A DNA stretch of 64,000 bases from Granulicella aggregans (GCF_014203275.1 NZ_JACHIP010000003.1:310001-374000), one strand, 5' to 3'. Positions 1-9,884 are shown, numbered from the stretch's first letter. The notes: generated by a model from the sequence alone, not told the origin. Program-made: numbers and translations.

Positions 1-1128
1 TCGCCGAATGGCTGGGAATTGGAGAAGGATGTACTGGTCGGTCATGCCGGCAATGTAGTCGGCGACGATGCGGGGCAGGCCCTCTTCGACTGATTCGTCG
101 AAGTAGCTTTGGGGCAACTCTTCGGGGTTCTTGATCCAGAAGTTGAAGAGAGCGGTGACGACCTCTTCGGCCTTATTGTGCTCGTTTTCGAGGGCGTCGC
201 AGGTGTAGAGGGTATCGTAGAGGTAGCGCTTTTCCTGGAGACGCTCGGACTCGGCCTGCTGGGAGAAGACGGCGAGGCGGCGGGGATGAAGGCGTATGTC
301 TTCGAGGGACTTCGCGCCGATGGCCTCGGTGTTGCGGCGGGTGGTGGCGATGAGGTCGTCGGTGAGGGCGTGCTGCATGAGTTGAAGGGCTTCGTTGAAG
401 AGGTACTTCTGCTCGACGCCTGCGTGCTGCGCGGCGACCTGCTTGTAGCAGCGGCTGAGGATGTGGACGTGGTCGCAGATGTGGTCGATCTCGAGGAGGC
501 CGGACTCGACGCCGTCGTCGAGATCGGCGGTGAGATAGGCGATCTCGTCGGCGAGGTCAATGATCTGGGCTTCGAGCGGCGGCCGTTCGCCGAGCATATA
601 GGGCTCAAGCAACGGGTGCTCGTTAGGCTTGTAGTCGCGGGAGTGCTTGATGATGCCTTCGCGGACGCCAAGGGTGAGGTTGAGGCCGCGATGGGCGGCG
701 TAACGCTGCTCGAAGTGCTCACAGATGCGAAGGGCGTGGAGGTTGTGGTCGAAGCGGAGGCCGTGCTGCTGCAGGCACTTGTCGAGGGCGCGCTCGCCGG
801 CGTGGCCGAAGGGCGGGTGGCCGATGTCGTGGACCAGGGCGAGGGTCTCGGCGAGGTCTTCGTTGAGGCCTAGGGCGCAGGCTACATCGCGGGCGATCTG
901 GACAACTTCGATGGTGTGGGTGAGGCGGCTGCGGAAGTGGTCGCTGGCGCGGGAGGTGAAGACCTGGGTCTTGCCGGCAAGGCGACGAAAGGCACGGGCT
1001 TGTACGACGCGGTCGCGATCGCGCTGGAAAGGGGTGCGGTGCGCGCGTGCGGGGGCCGGATAGACGCGGGTGCTGAGAGGATCGTCGGCGTCGCCGCGGA
1101 CGGCGGGGAGATGCGGGGTGTCAGTCAT
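1..1128 (-). CDS. dgt: Deoxyguanosinetriphosphate triphosphohydrolase-like protein (3' end cut by window edge)
   Basis: HD-domain dNTP triphosphohydrolase, which hydrolyses dNTPs to deoxynucleoside and triphosphate in the cytoplasm. The reading frame is open from an ATG at 1128 to base 1. It begins MTDTPHLPAV and carries RTPFQRDRDRVVQARAFRRL, the THTIEV histidine and the metal-binding HDIGHPPFGHAGE. The last visible residues include DYIAGMTDQY, the conserved C-terminal motif of the dGTPase-like family, so only a few residues can be missing (376 codons seen). The gene stands alone, with a 145-base gap to the TPR gene on the same strand. Family identity is secure; whether dGTP is the preferred substrate cannot be read from sequence. 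Confidence 0.93.
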   Translation of the reverse strand, partial: MTDTPHLPAVRGDADDPLSTRVYPAPARAHRTPFQRDRDRVVQARAFRRLAGKTQVFTSRASDHFRSRLTHTIEVVQIARDVACALGLNEDLAETLALVHDIGHPPFGHAGERALDKCLQQHGLRFDHNLHALRICEHFEQRYAAHRGLNLTLGVREGIIKHSRDYKPNEHPLLEPYMLGERPPLEAQIIDLADEIAYLTADLDDGVESGLLEIDHICDHVHILSRCYKQVAAQHAGVEQKYLFNEALQLMQHALTDDLIATTRRNTEAIGAKSLEDIRLHPRRLAVFSQQAESERLQEKRYLYDTLYTCDALENEHNKAEEVVTALFNFWIKNPEELPQSYFDESVEEGLPRIVADYIAGMTDQYILLQFPAIRR

Positions 1129-1273
1129 CGGGTAGCTGAATGCAGTTTAGTGCATGGGGCTGTCTGTGGGACTTGTGGACGGGGGGAAGAGAGTGGTTCG
1201 TGCACCGCACGAATGCCCACCTTAGCGACGATCAGGCTGTCGCGAAGATGGGGCACCCGGTATGTTGGTTCTG

Positions 1274-3379
1274 TTATTGCTTGGAGGTTGTGGTGTTGAC
1301 CTTCGCCAGCTTGATCTTGGCTGCGTCGAGGTGGTGCTGGACCTTGGCGACATCGGCTGGGTCCGCGTCAGCAGGCAGCGAGTGAGCGTACTCGTTCATG
1401 GAGCGCTCCCACTGGGTGACGGCGAGTTTGAGCTTGCCGGTCTTCTCATACACCTGGCCGAGGTGGTCGTGGACGGTCGGGTCGGTGCTGCTGCGTTCGA
1501 CGGCCTTCTGCAGGTTTTGCGAGGCTTCGGTGTATTGGCCGAGTTTGAAGTAAACCCAACCGAGCGAGTCGAGGAATGCGTAGTTCTGCGGATCAAGGTC
1601 GACGGCCTTCTTGATCTGGGCGAGGGCCTCGTTGAGCTTCACGCCGCGGTCGGCGTTCATGTAGCCGATGTAGTTGAGGACGGTGGCGTTCTGTGGATCG
1701 ATGGCGAGGGCCTTGTGAAACTCGGACTCGGCTTCATCGTAGTTCTTCTGGCGGTCGGCGACGGTTCCACGGAGGAAGTGGATGTAGAGCTTCTCGCCGG
1801 AGGTCTTGGAGGTGGTTTCGGCTTTGTCGATCTCGGCGTTTGCGTCGGCGTAGCGCTTGAGGCGGAGATCGATCTGGGCGAGCGAGAGTTGGACGTCGCG
1901 GTCGTCGGAGGTGCCTTGGAGCTGCGTCTTGGCAAGGGCGAGGCCCTCGTCTACCTTGCCGGAGTCGGCTAGCTGGCCGGCGTACATGAGTTGGACCTGG
2001 CGATCTTTGGGCAGAGCCTTGGCAGCTTCGGCGGCAACTGCAGTTGCCTCGGTCCACTGGTGAACGTCGCGGTAGGCGTCGACTTCGCCCTGGTATCCGC
2101 GAGAGACGAAGTCTCCGCCGAGGGCGATGATCTGCTTATAGGCATCGACGGCCTGAGCGGTCTTGTTCTGCTCGCGGTAGATGATGCCGAGGCGATCGAG
2201 GAAGATGGCGCGGTTGGACTTGTCGCCGTCAGAGTACTTGCCGTCAGCCTGGGTGCCGGAGTCGATGAGGCCGGTGAGGACAGCGATGGCGTCGTCGTAG
2301 CGGCCGAGAGAGTCATCGATCAGGGCCTCGTTGTAGCTGAGCTCCTGGTTGTCCTTGGTGAGGGTCTTAGCCTTCTGCAGAGTGGCAAGGGCTTCTTCGT
2401 AGTGGCCCTGGCGGCGCTGGATGTCGGCGATGCGGATCTGCGACTGGGCGTCTGTGGGCTCGATGACAAGAACGGCCTTGAACTGGGCGAGGGCTTCGTC
2501 GAGCTTGCCGTCGTTCAGAAGGGCGTTGGCGTAGCCTCGTGTGCTGTCGACGTTGCCGGGGTCGGAATCGAGCGCGCGCTTGTAGGCTGCCGCGGCGTTT
2601 CCGTAGTCCTTGACCTGGTCGTAGCTGCCGCCGAGCGCGAGTTCCATGCGCGGGGTGCGATCTTCCGGCGGGACGGACTTGAGGACTTCGATCGTACGCT
2701 GAAAGTCACCTTGAACGCTGTAGAGGCGGGCGAGATTGAGGACGCTCTCTTCCGAGTTAGGGTCGATTTTTTCAGCGAGCTTGAATTGGGCCTCGGCCTT
2801 GGCGGAGTCATGATTGAGGCCGTAGAGCTGACCGAGAAGTAGGTGGTTCTCGACGTCATTGGGATCGAGCTTGGCGAGGGTCTCGTACTCTGTGAGGGCT
2901 AACTGGAGCATCTCGGCCGATTGCTGGTTCTGGGCGTCGCCAAGCGAGCGGAGGTAGACCTTGCCGAGGAGCTTGTGGGACTCGACGTCGTTAGGATTGC
3001 GGGAGATCTGGTCTTTTGCGGCCGTGACTGCTTCCCGGATGCGCCCGATCTTGAAGTAGAGGTCGGCGAGGCCGTTCTGGAGCATGGGGGAGTCGGGGTC
3101 GGCATTGAGGGCGAGCTTGTACTCTTCCACGGCTTGGGTGGCATAGTCGGGACGGCCCGCGTTGACGGCCATATCCTCGTAGATATGGGCCAGGCCATAG
3201 TGATAGTAGCTGGCACCGTGATCGACAGCCGGAGTCGCGGCTTTGGTGGCCACCTCTGGCGCATCGCTATGATGCTTCAGGGTTTGCGCGGGGAGGGAAA
3301 GGGTCGCGGCGCAGAGAGCGAGCGCGGGAAGAAAGCGGCGGCAGGAGATCAGAATGGCGTTCGAGGGGCGAAAGGTCAT
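1274..3379 (-). CDS. Secreted tetratricopeptide-repeat protein
   Basis: 701 residues. A hydrophobic stretch near residues 15-31 ending LPAQT looks like a signal peptide, so a periplasmic or outer-membrane-associated location is likely. The rest is almost entirely TPR helices with the usual A-x8-G/A-x-Y/F-x-A-x3-Y/F-x2-A-L-x3-P pattern (for example YNEALIDDSLGRYDDAIA near residues 349-366 and LNYIGYMNADRGVKLNEALA near 565-584). No enzymatic domain is visible, so a scaffold role in protein-protein contacts is the reasonable inference. Start chosen at ATG 3379. The gap to purH upstream is 336 bases and carries repeats, so co-transcription with purH is uncertain. Confidence 0.85.
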   Translation of the reverse strand: MTFRPSNAILISCRRFLPALALCAATLSLPAQTLKHHSDAPEVATKAATPAVDHGASYYHYGLAHIYEDMAVNAGRPDYATQAVEEYKLALNADPDSPMLQNGLADLYFKIGRIREAVTAAKDQISRNPNDVESHKLLGKVYLRSLGDAQNQQSAEMLQLALTEYETLAKLDPNDVENHLLLGQLYGLNHDSAKAEAQFKLAEKIDPNSEESVLNLARLYSVQGDFQRTIEVLKSVPPEDRTPRMELALGGSYDQVKDYGNAAAAYKRALDSDPGNVDSTRGYANALLNDGKLDEALAQFKAVLVIEPTDAQSQIRIADIQRRQGHYEEALATLQKAKTLTKDNQELSYNEALIDDSLGRYDDAIAVLTGLIDSGTQADGKYSDGDKSNRAIFLDRLGIIYREQNKTAQAVDAYKQIIALGGDFVSRGYQGEVDAYRDVHQWTEATAVAAEAAKALPKDRQVQLMYAGQLADSGKVDEGLALAKTQLQGTSDDRDVQLSLAQIDLRLKRYADANAEIDKAETTSKTSGEKLYIHFLRGTVADRQKNYDEAESEFHKALAIDPQNATVLNYIGYMNADRGVKLNEALAQIKKAVDLDPQNYAFLDSLGWVYFKLGQYTEASQNLQKAVERSSTDPTVHDHLGQVYEKTGKLKLAVTQWERSMNEYAHSLPADADPADVAKVQHHLDAAKIKLAKVNTTTSKQ

Positions 3380-3610
3380 ATGTTTTTTATCCGGTGCCGA
3401 CGGGTTTAGAGAGTCATGAAAGTTCGGTGGAACGAGTGAAGCAGTGGAACCAGTGCTACAAGGTTAGACGTTCGGGTTCGTGAGTCGGATGCCGGGATCT
3501 GCGCGCGGTGTTCACGCGGATGTAATGGTGAGAATTATAGACGGAAGGGTTGGGGAGTTGGGGATTTTGGATGGGGTGAAGAGGCTCGAGGCCAACTGGA
3601 AAGACAAAAG

Positions 3611-3640
3611 CAGATCCTCCGACTTCGTCGAAGGATGACA
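3611..3640. repeat. Dispersed hairpin repeat, family A, copy 1
   Basis: Arms ATCCTCCGAC (3614-3623) and GTCGAAGGAT (3627-3636) with a TTC loop; one position is imperfect. It is preceded by CAG and followed by GACA, as in copies at 5956-5983 and 27589-27617. It lies immediately before a family B hairpin, in the space downstream of purH. Confidence 0.7.
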
Positions 3641-3654
3641 AGGACGGGGTTGTG

Positions 3655-3699
3655 ACTGGTCCCACTCATCGCGATGTAGCTGCGATGAATGGGGCACAG
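3655..3699. repeat. Dispersed hairpin repeat, family B, copy 1
   Basis: Arms CCCACTCATCGC (3661-3672) and GCGATGAATGGG (3682-3693), loop of 9; one mismatch. It is nearly identical to a copy at 12453-12500, including the flanks GGTCCCA and GGGCACA. It sits just past the purH stop codon and may act as its terminator. Confidence 0.7.
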
Positions 3700-3715
3700 A
3701 TTGTGGATGAATCGA

Positions 3716-5353
3716 TCAGCCGTGGCGGAAGTGGCGGATGCCGGTGAAGACCATCGCGATGCCGAGCTTGTCGGCGGCTGCGATGACTTCGGTGTCGCGG
3801 ACTGAGCCTCCGGGCTGGATGATGGCGGTTGCTCCGGCGTTGGCTACGACTTCAAGGCCGTCGGGGAAAGGGAAGAAGGCGTCTGAGGCGGCTACGGTTC
3901 CGGCGAGCGGGAGGGCTGCTTTCATCGCACCGAACTTTGCGGCGTCGACTCGGCTCATCTGGCCGGCACCGATGCCTACGGTCTGGCCGTGGCCTGCGTT
4001 GAAGCGGGCGTAGACGATGGCGTTCGATTTGACGTGTTTGCAGACGCTCCAGGAGAAGAGCAGTGCGCGCATCTCTTCGGGGGTTGGCGGGCGGCTGGTG
4101 ACGGTCTTGAGGTCGGCTTCGGTGACGCGGTGGCGGTCGGCGTCCTGGATGAGGAGGCCACCCGAGACTTGTTTGATGATGCGTGGCGTGTGTGCCGAGG
4201 TGATGGCTACGAGGCGGAGGTTCTTCTTCGCGGCGAAGCGGGCGAGTGCGCCTTCGGTGAAGGACGGAGCCACGATGGCTTCGACGAAGAGCTTGGCGAT
4301 CTCTTCTGCGGCGGCTTCGTCTACCTCGCGATTGATGCCGATGACGCCACCGAAGGCGGAGATGGGATCAGCTTCGAGCGCGCGGGTGTAGGCCTCTAGG
4401 ACGGTCGCGCCGGTGGCTGCGCCGCAGGGGTTGGTGTGCTTGATGATGGCGACGGCGGCGTCGGCGGAGCCTTCAAACTCGCTGACGAGCTCCCAGCAGG
4501 CGTCGAGGTCGACGATGTTGTTGTAGCTAAGTTCCTTGCCCTGGAGCTGCTTGCCGGCGGCGACGCCCTTACCGCTGCCGTCGGTGTAGAGGGCGGCCTT
4601 CTGGTGCGGGTTCTCGCCGTAACGGAGGGTGTATGCAAGCGGCTCGATGATGCGGACAGTGGACGGCAGAGTCGCGTTGTCGAACTTCGCGGGCTCGCCT
4701 TCGCCGCCGGGTTCGACGATTGTCTCGAGGGTGCTTGCGATACCTGCGTCGTAGGCGGCGGTGGTGGCGAAGGCCTGCTTGGCGAGCCGCCAGCGCGTGG
4801 AGCGGCAGAGGCTGCCGTGGTGCTCGGTGAGTTCGGCGGCGAGGGCGGTGTAGTCTGCGACTGCCGTGACGACGGCGACATCCTCGAAGTTCTTGGCGGC
4901 GGAGCGGACCATGGATGGGCCGCCGATGTCGATGTTCTCGATGATGTCGGAGAAGGCGGCGTTGGGCTTCTGCGCGGTCTTTTCGAAGGCGTAGAGGTTT
5001 ACGACGACCATGTCGATGGGCTCGATGGCGTGCTCGGCAACGGAGGCGAGGTGGGCCTCGTTGTGACGGATATGGAGGATGCCGCCGTGGACTTTGGGAT
5101 GGAGGGTCTTGACGCGGCCGTCGAGCATCTCGGGGAAGCCGGTGAGGTCGCTGATATCGCGGACGGGGAGGCCGGCTTCCCGGAGGGCACGTGCGGTGCC
5201 GCCGGTGCTGACGAGATCGACGCCAAAGGTGGAGAGGGTGCGGGCAAATTCGATGAGGCCGGTCTTGTCGGTGACCGAGAGAAGGGCGCGGCGGACGGGG
5301 CGGAGGTCGCCAGAGAGCTCAGGAGCGGTGGTGGTGATGCATTCAATGTTCAC
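3716..5353 (-). CDS. purH: Bifunctional AICAR transformylase / IMP cyclohydrolase
   Basis: Catalyses the last two steps of de novo purine synthesis: formylation of AICAR by 10-formyl-THF and cyclisation of FAICAR to IMP. 545 residues, a little over the usual 510-530 because of an N-terminal extension of about 20 residues (an internal start is possible). The N-terminal MGS-like cyclohydrolase domain shows [18 protein letters not shown] and [13 protein letters not shown]. The C-terminal transformylase domain shows IKHTNPCG and [15 protein letters not shown]. It is a single gene, not in a purine operon here. Confidence 0.97.
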   Translation of the reverse strand: MNIECITTTAPELSGDLRPVRRALLSVTDKTGLIEFARTLSTFGVDLVSTGGTARALREAGLPVRDISDLTGFPEMLDGRVKTLHPKVHGGILHIRHNEAHLASVAEHAIEPIDMVVVNLYAFEKTAQKPNAAFSDIIENIDIGGPSMVRSAAKNFEDVAVVTAVADYTALAAELTEHHGSLCRSTRWRLAKQAFATTAAYDAGIASTLETIVEPGGEGEPAKFDNATLPSTVRIIEPLAYTLRYGENPHQKAALYTDGSGKGVAAGKQLQGKELSYNNIVDLDACWELVSEFEGSADAAVAIIKHTNPCGAATGATVLEAYTRALEADPISAFGGVIGINREVDEAAAEEIAKLFVEAIVAPSFTEGALARFAAKKNLRLVAITSAHTPRIIKQVSGGLLIQDADRHRVTEADLKTVTSRPPTPEEMRALLFSWSVCKHVKSNAIVYARFNAGHGQTVGIGAGQMSRVDAAKFGAMKAALPLAGTVAASDAFFPFPDGLEVVANAGATAIIQPGGSVRDTEVIAAADKLGIAMVFTGIRHFRHG

Positions 5354-5474
5354 GTGGATTAGTTTAGCGCTGGTGGAGGAAGACGGATGCCATCGTGGTT
5401 TCTATTTGGCGTTATAAAGCGCGGATCAATCGGATTAATTGGTGCTTTGAAGAAGGCACGATAGGGTTATCCAA

Positions 5475-5915
5475 ATGAATCTCACAATCTATCCAGACTA
5501 TCCAGACGTTCTAGATGCGCAACTCGTGGGTACATACTCATCGCTCGCGAAGGCTGGCGGGGGATATGTTTGGGACGAAGTTCTGGAATATCGAGTCTGG
5601 TGTCATCCTGAGCGTGGCGCGGTCGACCTTGCAGATGGAAGTGACTACTACCAGTCATTCGAAAGCTACGCCGAAGCGCTTGCATTTTCGCGGATTACAG
5701 AGGGCGCTGAGGCTCCACTCGCGCTCATTCGCCAGCTTGAGTACATTGAAGAGCGTGAGCCTGGCGATTTTCTTCACGTCAAGGAAGAACGTATTGCTGA
5801 ATGGCCTGTAGAGTTCCTTTGTCGGCCCCGGCGGACGAAAGATACTATTCCAAGTTTCCTCTCGCCTAATGCGCCTCCAAACCGGCTGGACATACTTCGG
5901 GGGCTTGCGGAGTAG
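5475..5915 (+). CDS. Conserved hypothetical protein
   Basis: 146 residues, no signal peptide or membrane segment, rich in acidic and aromatic residues (EYRVWCHPERGAVDLADGSD, DYYQSFESYAEALAFS). I recall similar sequences being annotated beside or fused to GNAT acetyltransferases, but I cannot confirm that here and assign no function. It lies between purH (divergent) and pyrD (convergent). The ribosome-binding site is weak. Codon use resembles its neighbours, and the residue pattern argues for a real protein. Confidence 0.7.
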   Translation: MNLTIYPDYPDVLDAQLVGTYSSLAKAGGGYVWDEVLEYRVWCHPERGAVDLADGSDYYQSFESYAEALAFSRITEGAEAPLALIRQLEYIEEREPGDFLHVKEERIAEWPVEFLCRPRRTKDTIPSFLSPNAPPNRLDILRGLAE

Positions 5916-5955
5916 CACCTCGGTATCCAACGAAAGCGGAGACGACGCACGCAAA

Positions 5956-5983
5956 CGCAGATTCCCTTCGGAATGACAAACAA
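5956..5983. repeat. Dispersed hairpin repeat, family A, copy 2
   Basis: CGCAG, then ATTCC (5961-5965), loop CTTC, GGAAT (5970-5974), then GACAAACAA. It lies exactly between the convergent ends of the 5475-5915 gene and pyrD, the same kind of site as copy 3. Confidence 0.65.
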
Positions 5984-5993
5984 GAAAAGGCGG

Positions 5994-6929
5994 TTAGGTG
6001 AGCAGGCCGCCGGTGAGGTCGGCTACCTTCTGGACGTTATTTTCGGAGCACCAGCGACGGAGATTTGTGGCTATGTTCTCTACGGCGCGGGGGTCGGCGT
6101 AGCTGGCGGTGCCTACCTGGACGGCGGTGGCTCCGGCCAGGAGGAACTCTACGGCGTCTTCGGCGCGGACGATGCCTCCCAGGCCGACGACCGGAATGCT
6201 GACTGCTTGTGAGGCCTCGTAGACCATGCGGAGGGCGATGGGTTTGATCGCAGGGCCGGAGAGGCCGGCGGTGAAGTTGGCGATGCGGGAGCGGCGGGTT
6301 TCGATGTCGATCGAGAGCGAGAGGAAGGTGTTGACGAGGGAGATGGCATCGGCACCGCCGTCGGCTGCGGCGCGGGCCATGGTGGCGATGCTGGTGACGT
6401 TCGGGGAGAGCTTGACCATGACCGGGCGAGCCGCGATGTACTTGCAGCGCGAGGTGAGTTCGAGGAGGAGATCGCGGTCGGTGCCGAAGACCATGCCGCC
6501 GTGGCTGGTGTTGGGGCAGCTGGCGTTGAGCTCGTAGAGGGCGATGTCCGGGGTGTCGTTGAGAACGCGGATGACTTCGATGCAGTCCTCGATGCGGAAG
6601 CCGAAGACGTTGGCGATGACAACCGCTCCCGGGATCTTGCGCAGGCGGGGCATCTTCTGTTCGACGAAGGCGCGGACGCCCATGTTCTGGAGGCCGATGG
6701 CGTTCATCATGCCGGCGGCCGTTTCGACGATGCGCGGGGTGGGGTTGCCCGGCATGGGCTCGCGGGAGAGTCCCTTGGTGACGAAGGCGCCGATGCGGGC
6801 GAGTGAGACGATCTCTTCGAACTCGACACCGTAACCGAAGGTGCCGCTGGCGGCGATGACAGGGTTGGCGAGCTCTACGCCGGCGAGGGTGACCCGCATG
6901 TCGGGGCCTCTGGTGGACTTGGGGGGCAT
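5994..6929 (-). CDS. pyrD: Dihydroorotate dehydrogenase, class 1B catalytic subunit type
   Basis: Oxidises dihydroorotate to orotate in pyrimidine synthesis. 311 residues with a TIM-barrel FMN enzyme pattern: ANPVIAASGTFGYG, the active-site loop NASCPNTSHGG with catalytic Cys (class 1; class 2 uses Ser), VKLSPN, VNTF and VVGLGGI near the end. Cytosolic, with no membrane-anchoring N-terminus. Class 1B enzymes usually pair with the iron-sulfur/FAD subunit PyrK; no pyrK is next to it here. Start at ATG 6929; an internal ATG 11 codons on (MRVTLAG) is a possible alternative. Confidence 0.95.
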   Translation of the reverse strand: MPPKSTRGPDMRVTLAGVELANPVIAASGTFGYGVEFEEIVSLARIGAFVTKGLSREPMPGNPTPRIVETAAGMMNAIGLQNMGVRAFVEQKMPRLRKIPGAVVIANVFGFRIEDCIEVIRVLNDTPDIALYELNASCPNTSHGGMVFGTDRDLLLELTSRCKYIAARPVMVKLSPNVTSIATMARAAADGGADAISLVNTFLSLSIDIETRRSRIANFTAGLSGPAIKPIALRMVYEASQAVSIPVVGLGGIVRAEDAVEFLLAGATAVQVGTASYADPRAVENIATNLRRWCSENNVQKVADLTGGLLT

Positions 6930-6974
6930 GATTCGATTGTAGCTTTGCGAATGATCTCCCCACTGCCGGTCGAG

Positions 6975-7559
6975 TCAGAAGCGGAAGACGAGTCCAGTCG
7001 AAAGTGTGACGAAGGTGACGTTTGGGACATTGCTGTTCGGTCCATTCACGAATATGCCGCGTCCTACGCCAGCCTCGAGAACGCGGAAGTCGATAAGCGG
7101 GGCGATCCTGTGGTCGATGCCGGCAAGCACCTCATACGCGGCAAAGCCCTGGTGGTTCGTGCTTCCGGATGCGAGGCCGGTCGCTACGTCTGAGCGGGTA
7201 TTGAGGTAGCCGCCTGAGACCTGGACATACGGTTTGTAGGAGATCGCAGGCAGTTTGGCTCCCAATTTCAGTCCGGCAAGGACGGTATCTGCACCCTGGG
7301 TTCCGGGTTGGGTCGACCCTCGCACATCTACTCCAAGTGACAATGGCCCGAGGGGCAGCAGCGTGAGTGTTGCCCCTCCGCCGACAGCATAGGCCCAATA
7401 GTTGCTGGTTTTGTATCCTCCAGCGGCGTTGTTCCCTGTGGCGATGCCCTGAATCCTTGTTGGAGAGAACGTGCCGTAGACGGCGATTTGTGCTGATGCG
7501 ACAGCGGAAAGAGTCGAGAGGAACAGGAGCGAAGCGAGTACGGATATAGAGATGCGCAA
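6975..7559 (-). CDS. Small outer-membrane beta-barrel protein
   Basis: 194 residues, TTG start with AAGGA six bases upstream. A clear signal peptide (ISVLASLLFLSTLSAVASAQ) is followed by alternating hydrophobic strands and a C-terminus ending in LVFRF, the aromatic-terminal signature recognised by the BAM machinery. About eight strands are plausible, as in OmpA/OmpW-sized barrels. No specific family is recognised. It sits 45 bases upstream of pyrD on the same strand, but no functional link is suggested. Confidence 0.75.
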   Translation of the reverse strand: MRISISVLASLLFLSTLSAVASAQIAVYGTFSPTRIQGIATGNNAAGGYKTSNYWAYAVGGGATLTLLPLGPLSLGVDVRGSTQPGTQGADTVLAGLKLGAKLPAISYKPYVQVSGGYLNTRSDVATGLASGSTNHQGFAAYEVLAGIDHRIAPLIDFRVLEAGVGRGIFVNGPNSNVPNVTFVTLSTGLVFRF

Positions 7560-7666
7560 GAGATATCCTTGGTCGAATTGCCAGCCTCAGCGGGCGGGAG
7601 ATAAACAATTCCGGTTGGACGACGGCCAGCAGGAATTGGATAGGTCTCCTCTGTATGTTCTTAGTT

Positions 7667-9370
7667 TTATTTGCTGTCTTTGATGATCTGGGTGAGGATA
7701 TGACCGACGCTGGAGGACGGAGCGTTGACGCCCAGAATGGCTGCGAAGGTGGCGGCGATGTCGACCGGGGCGACCTTGTTGCGGTAGTAGCCGGGGATGA
7801 TGTCCGCTCCGTAGAAGCCTAGGGGGACGTGCCGGTCGTAGCTCCAGGGGGAGAAGTGGGTGGTCTGGATACCGTTGAGGTACTCCATCTGGTAGGCCGT
7901 GGGGAAGACGGTGACGTACCAGCCGCCGTGGTCGGTGTAGCTGTGCTGGATGAGGTGGCCGAACTCGGTGTCGGGGATCTTGCCAGCGGCGAGGTCAACG
8001 CGGGAGCGGACGAAGGCGAGGCGCGGGGCGGCGTCGATGCGGGTTTCGCTGTAGGCACGGCTGCCTTCGGGCGTCGTGGTGGGGTTATTGAGCGGCTGCG
8101 GGGGCGGGCCGACGGTGGCTATGGCGGCGGGGATGGCATCGACGACTGCGGCCTCGGCGTCAGCCTCGGTGATGTGGAGAGCTTCAAAGGCGCGGGGATC
8201 GAGGGCGAGGTTGGGTAGCTCGAGGGCTGAGAGGAAGAACTTCGTCTTTTTGGTTGTGGCGAAGTGCTTGTTCAGAGATTCGTTGATGGCATCGCTGAAG
8301 GCTTCTAGATCGAGCGATGCCGATTGCACACCGAGCTTCGCGGACTCGCGGACGATGGGAGCTACACCGTGGTCGGCGGTGAAGGCGACCAAGACGTTGG
8401 CGAGGCCAACCTTCTTGTCGAGGTCAGAGAAGAAGGTGTTGAGGTCGCGGTCGAGGGCGAGGACCATCTCTTTCTCGGCGTCGGAGTCCGGCCCAAGCTG
8501 GTGGCCGAGGATGTCGTTGGCGGAGAGAGAAACGGTGAGGACATCAGTAGTCGGGTGTTGGCCGAGTTGTTCGCCGTCGATGAGGGCTTCGGCGAAGGCA
8601 AGCTCGTAGCTGTTGGCGGCGGGGGTGCGGCCGACCATGGCGTAGAACTGCGTGGTGTCGTCGAGGCCGGCATCTTTCACCGCCTGGGCTACGCGTGGGC
8701 CCTTGTTGAACTTGGTGGCCCACTCGGGGAGCTGGGGCATGTAGTAGGTGGAGGTGACGAAGCGGCCGGTGGATTGATCGATCCAGAAAGCGGCGTTGGC
8801 GGTCTGGCCGGAAGGCAGGATGGCGGCGCGGTCTTTGAGCGAGACGCCGAAGAGCTTCGATTCGCCGTTGGTGGCGAGGCGGACTTCATCGCCGATGGTG
8901 GTCGCCTTCAGATTGAAGGGAGACGAGCCGACGCGGGGGGCTTTGGGGTCCACTGCGGGGAGTGGTGGGACGGGGAGGTCGTCGAAGGTGCCGGTGAGGC
9001 GGTAGCGTTCGTCTTCGACGGAGGAGATGGGGTGATCGGTGCTGCGGGAGAGGTCCCACCACTCGTTGGAGCCGATGCCGTGGCCGTCTGTGTAAGAGCC
9101 GGTGCCGATGGTGGCGTGGCCGGGAGCGGTCTTGAGGTTGGCGTAGTCGTAGTAGCAGGAGTTGAAGTAGGCACCCTTTTTGAGGAAGAGATTGAACCCG
9201 TTGGGCGTGGTGAAGCTGGTGCGGAAGCGGTCTAGGTAGTCGCCGCGGAACTGGTCGATGACGAGGATGACGGCGAGCTTCGGCTTGGCCTGATATGCCT
9301 GTGCGAGGGAGCGCGGGGATTCAGCGAGGGCCAGGGAGAGGCACAGGAGGGCGGCGACTTTCTTATGCAT
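7667..9370 (-). CDS. PafA-like alkaline phosphatase (type I phosphodiesterase family)
   Basis: Secreted phosphomonoesterase of the alkaline phosphatase superfamily. The best start is ATG 9370 (MHKKVAALLCL), giving a signal peptide ending near SLAQA; the frame stays open 22 codons further upstream. Motifs: VIDQFRGDYLDRF (first zinc-ligand Asp), KTAPGHATIGTGS (Thr nucleophile, as in PafA), GHQLGPDSD (metal-binding Asp/His) and FTADHGVAP (Asp-His pair). Length of about 567 residues fits PafA-type enzymes. No pho box was sought successfully. Probable role: periplasmic phosphate release from organic esters. Confidence 0.88.
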   Translation of the reverse strand: MHKKVAALLCLSLALAESPRSLAQAYQAKPKLAVILVIDQFRGDYLDRFRTSFTTPNGFNLFLKKGAYFNSCYYDYANLKTAPGHATIGTGSYTDGHGIGSNEWWDLSRSTDHPISSVEDERYRLTGTFDDLPVPPLPAVDPKAPRVGSSPFNLKATTIGDEVRLATNGESKLFGVSLKDRAAILPSGQTANAAFWIDQSTGRFVTSTYYMPQLPEWATKFNKGPRVAQAVKDAGLDDTTQFYAMVGRTPAANSYELAFAEALIDGEQLGQHPTTDVLTVSLSANDILGHQLGPDSDAEKEMVLALDRDLNTFFSDLDKKVGLANVLVAFTADHGVAPIVRESAKLGVQSASLDLEAFSDAINESLNKHFATTKKTKFFLSALELPNLALDPRAFEALHITEADAEAAVVDAIPAAIATVGPPPQPLNNPTTTPEGSRAYSETRIDAAPRLAFVRSRVDLAAGKIPDTEFGHLIQHSYTDHGGWYVTVFPTAYQMEYLNGIQTTHFSPWSYDRHVPLGFYGADIIPGYYRNKVAPVDIAATFAAILGVNAPSSSVGHILTQIIKDSK

Positions 9371-9493
9371 GTGGAGATGATAAACGGGGATTGTTGCTGC
9401 GGTGCGAACCGGTGAATTTGAGGAACGAAGCAACACCGCGTGCGAAGTAGGGTTCTAACGGAGTGGCATAGGATTGCCCGAAAGAGGATTTGA

Positions 9494-9856
9494 ATGAATA
9501 TGAGGAACGCACTATCAGCGGTCGCATTGACGGCGGGAATTCTGTTGAGTTCGAATGCAGTTCAGGCACAGTATCAGCAGGGACCTCCTCCTCCGCCTCC
9601 GGGCGCTTATGGGCCGGGTGGATGGGATGCGCCGCCCTCTGAGTGGGCGGATGATATTCATCGTCGCGGGTTTCATGACGGCATAGAAGGCGCACGCAAG
9701 GACTATGAGAATCATCGCAGGCCTGATGTGAATAATCGCGATGAGTTCCGGCATCCGAACGTGCCGCGTGGCGCGAGACGCGACTACAGAGACGGGTTTC
9801 GCCGTGGATATGATGTTGGAGTTCACCACATGATGGGCGGCGGCGGTCCTCGGTAA
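9494..9856 (+). CDS. Small secreted Pro-rich protein with C-terminal YRDGFRRGYDVG motif
   Basis: 120 residues. Signal peptide (ALTAGILLSSNAVQAQ), then a polyproline run, then a charged Arg/Asp/Gly segment ending in YRDGFRRGYDVG. A second protein of the same design is encoded at 23651-24025 (lipoprotein, YRDSYLRGYDEG), so the two form a small family of exported proteins. No known domain. SD-like GAGGA lies upstream of the ATG. Function unknown. Confidence 0.75.
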   Translation: MNMRNALSAVALTAGILLSSNAVQAQYQQGPPPPPPGAYGPGGWDAPPSEWADDIHRRGFHDGIEGARKDYENHRRPDVNNRDEFRHPNVPRGARRDYRDGFRRGYDVGVHHMMGGGGPR

Positions 9857-9884
9857 CGGGGTTTTGTTGTTGAGGCGATAGCGG

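Larger units (their letters stand above)
3380..3715. other. 336-base gap with two hairpin repeats and a possible promoter
   Basis: No credible gene. It contains a family A hairpin (3614-3636) and a family B hairpin (3661-3694), described separately. A TATAAT hexamer read on the minus strand lies at 3539-3534, about 155 bases upstream of the TPR gene start, and could be a -10 box, but no good -35 element is seen at the correct spacing. A 69-codon open frame at 3456-3665 overlaps the family A repeat, has no ribosome site and is judged spurious. Confidence 0.5.
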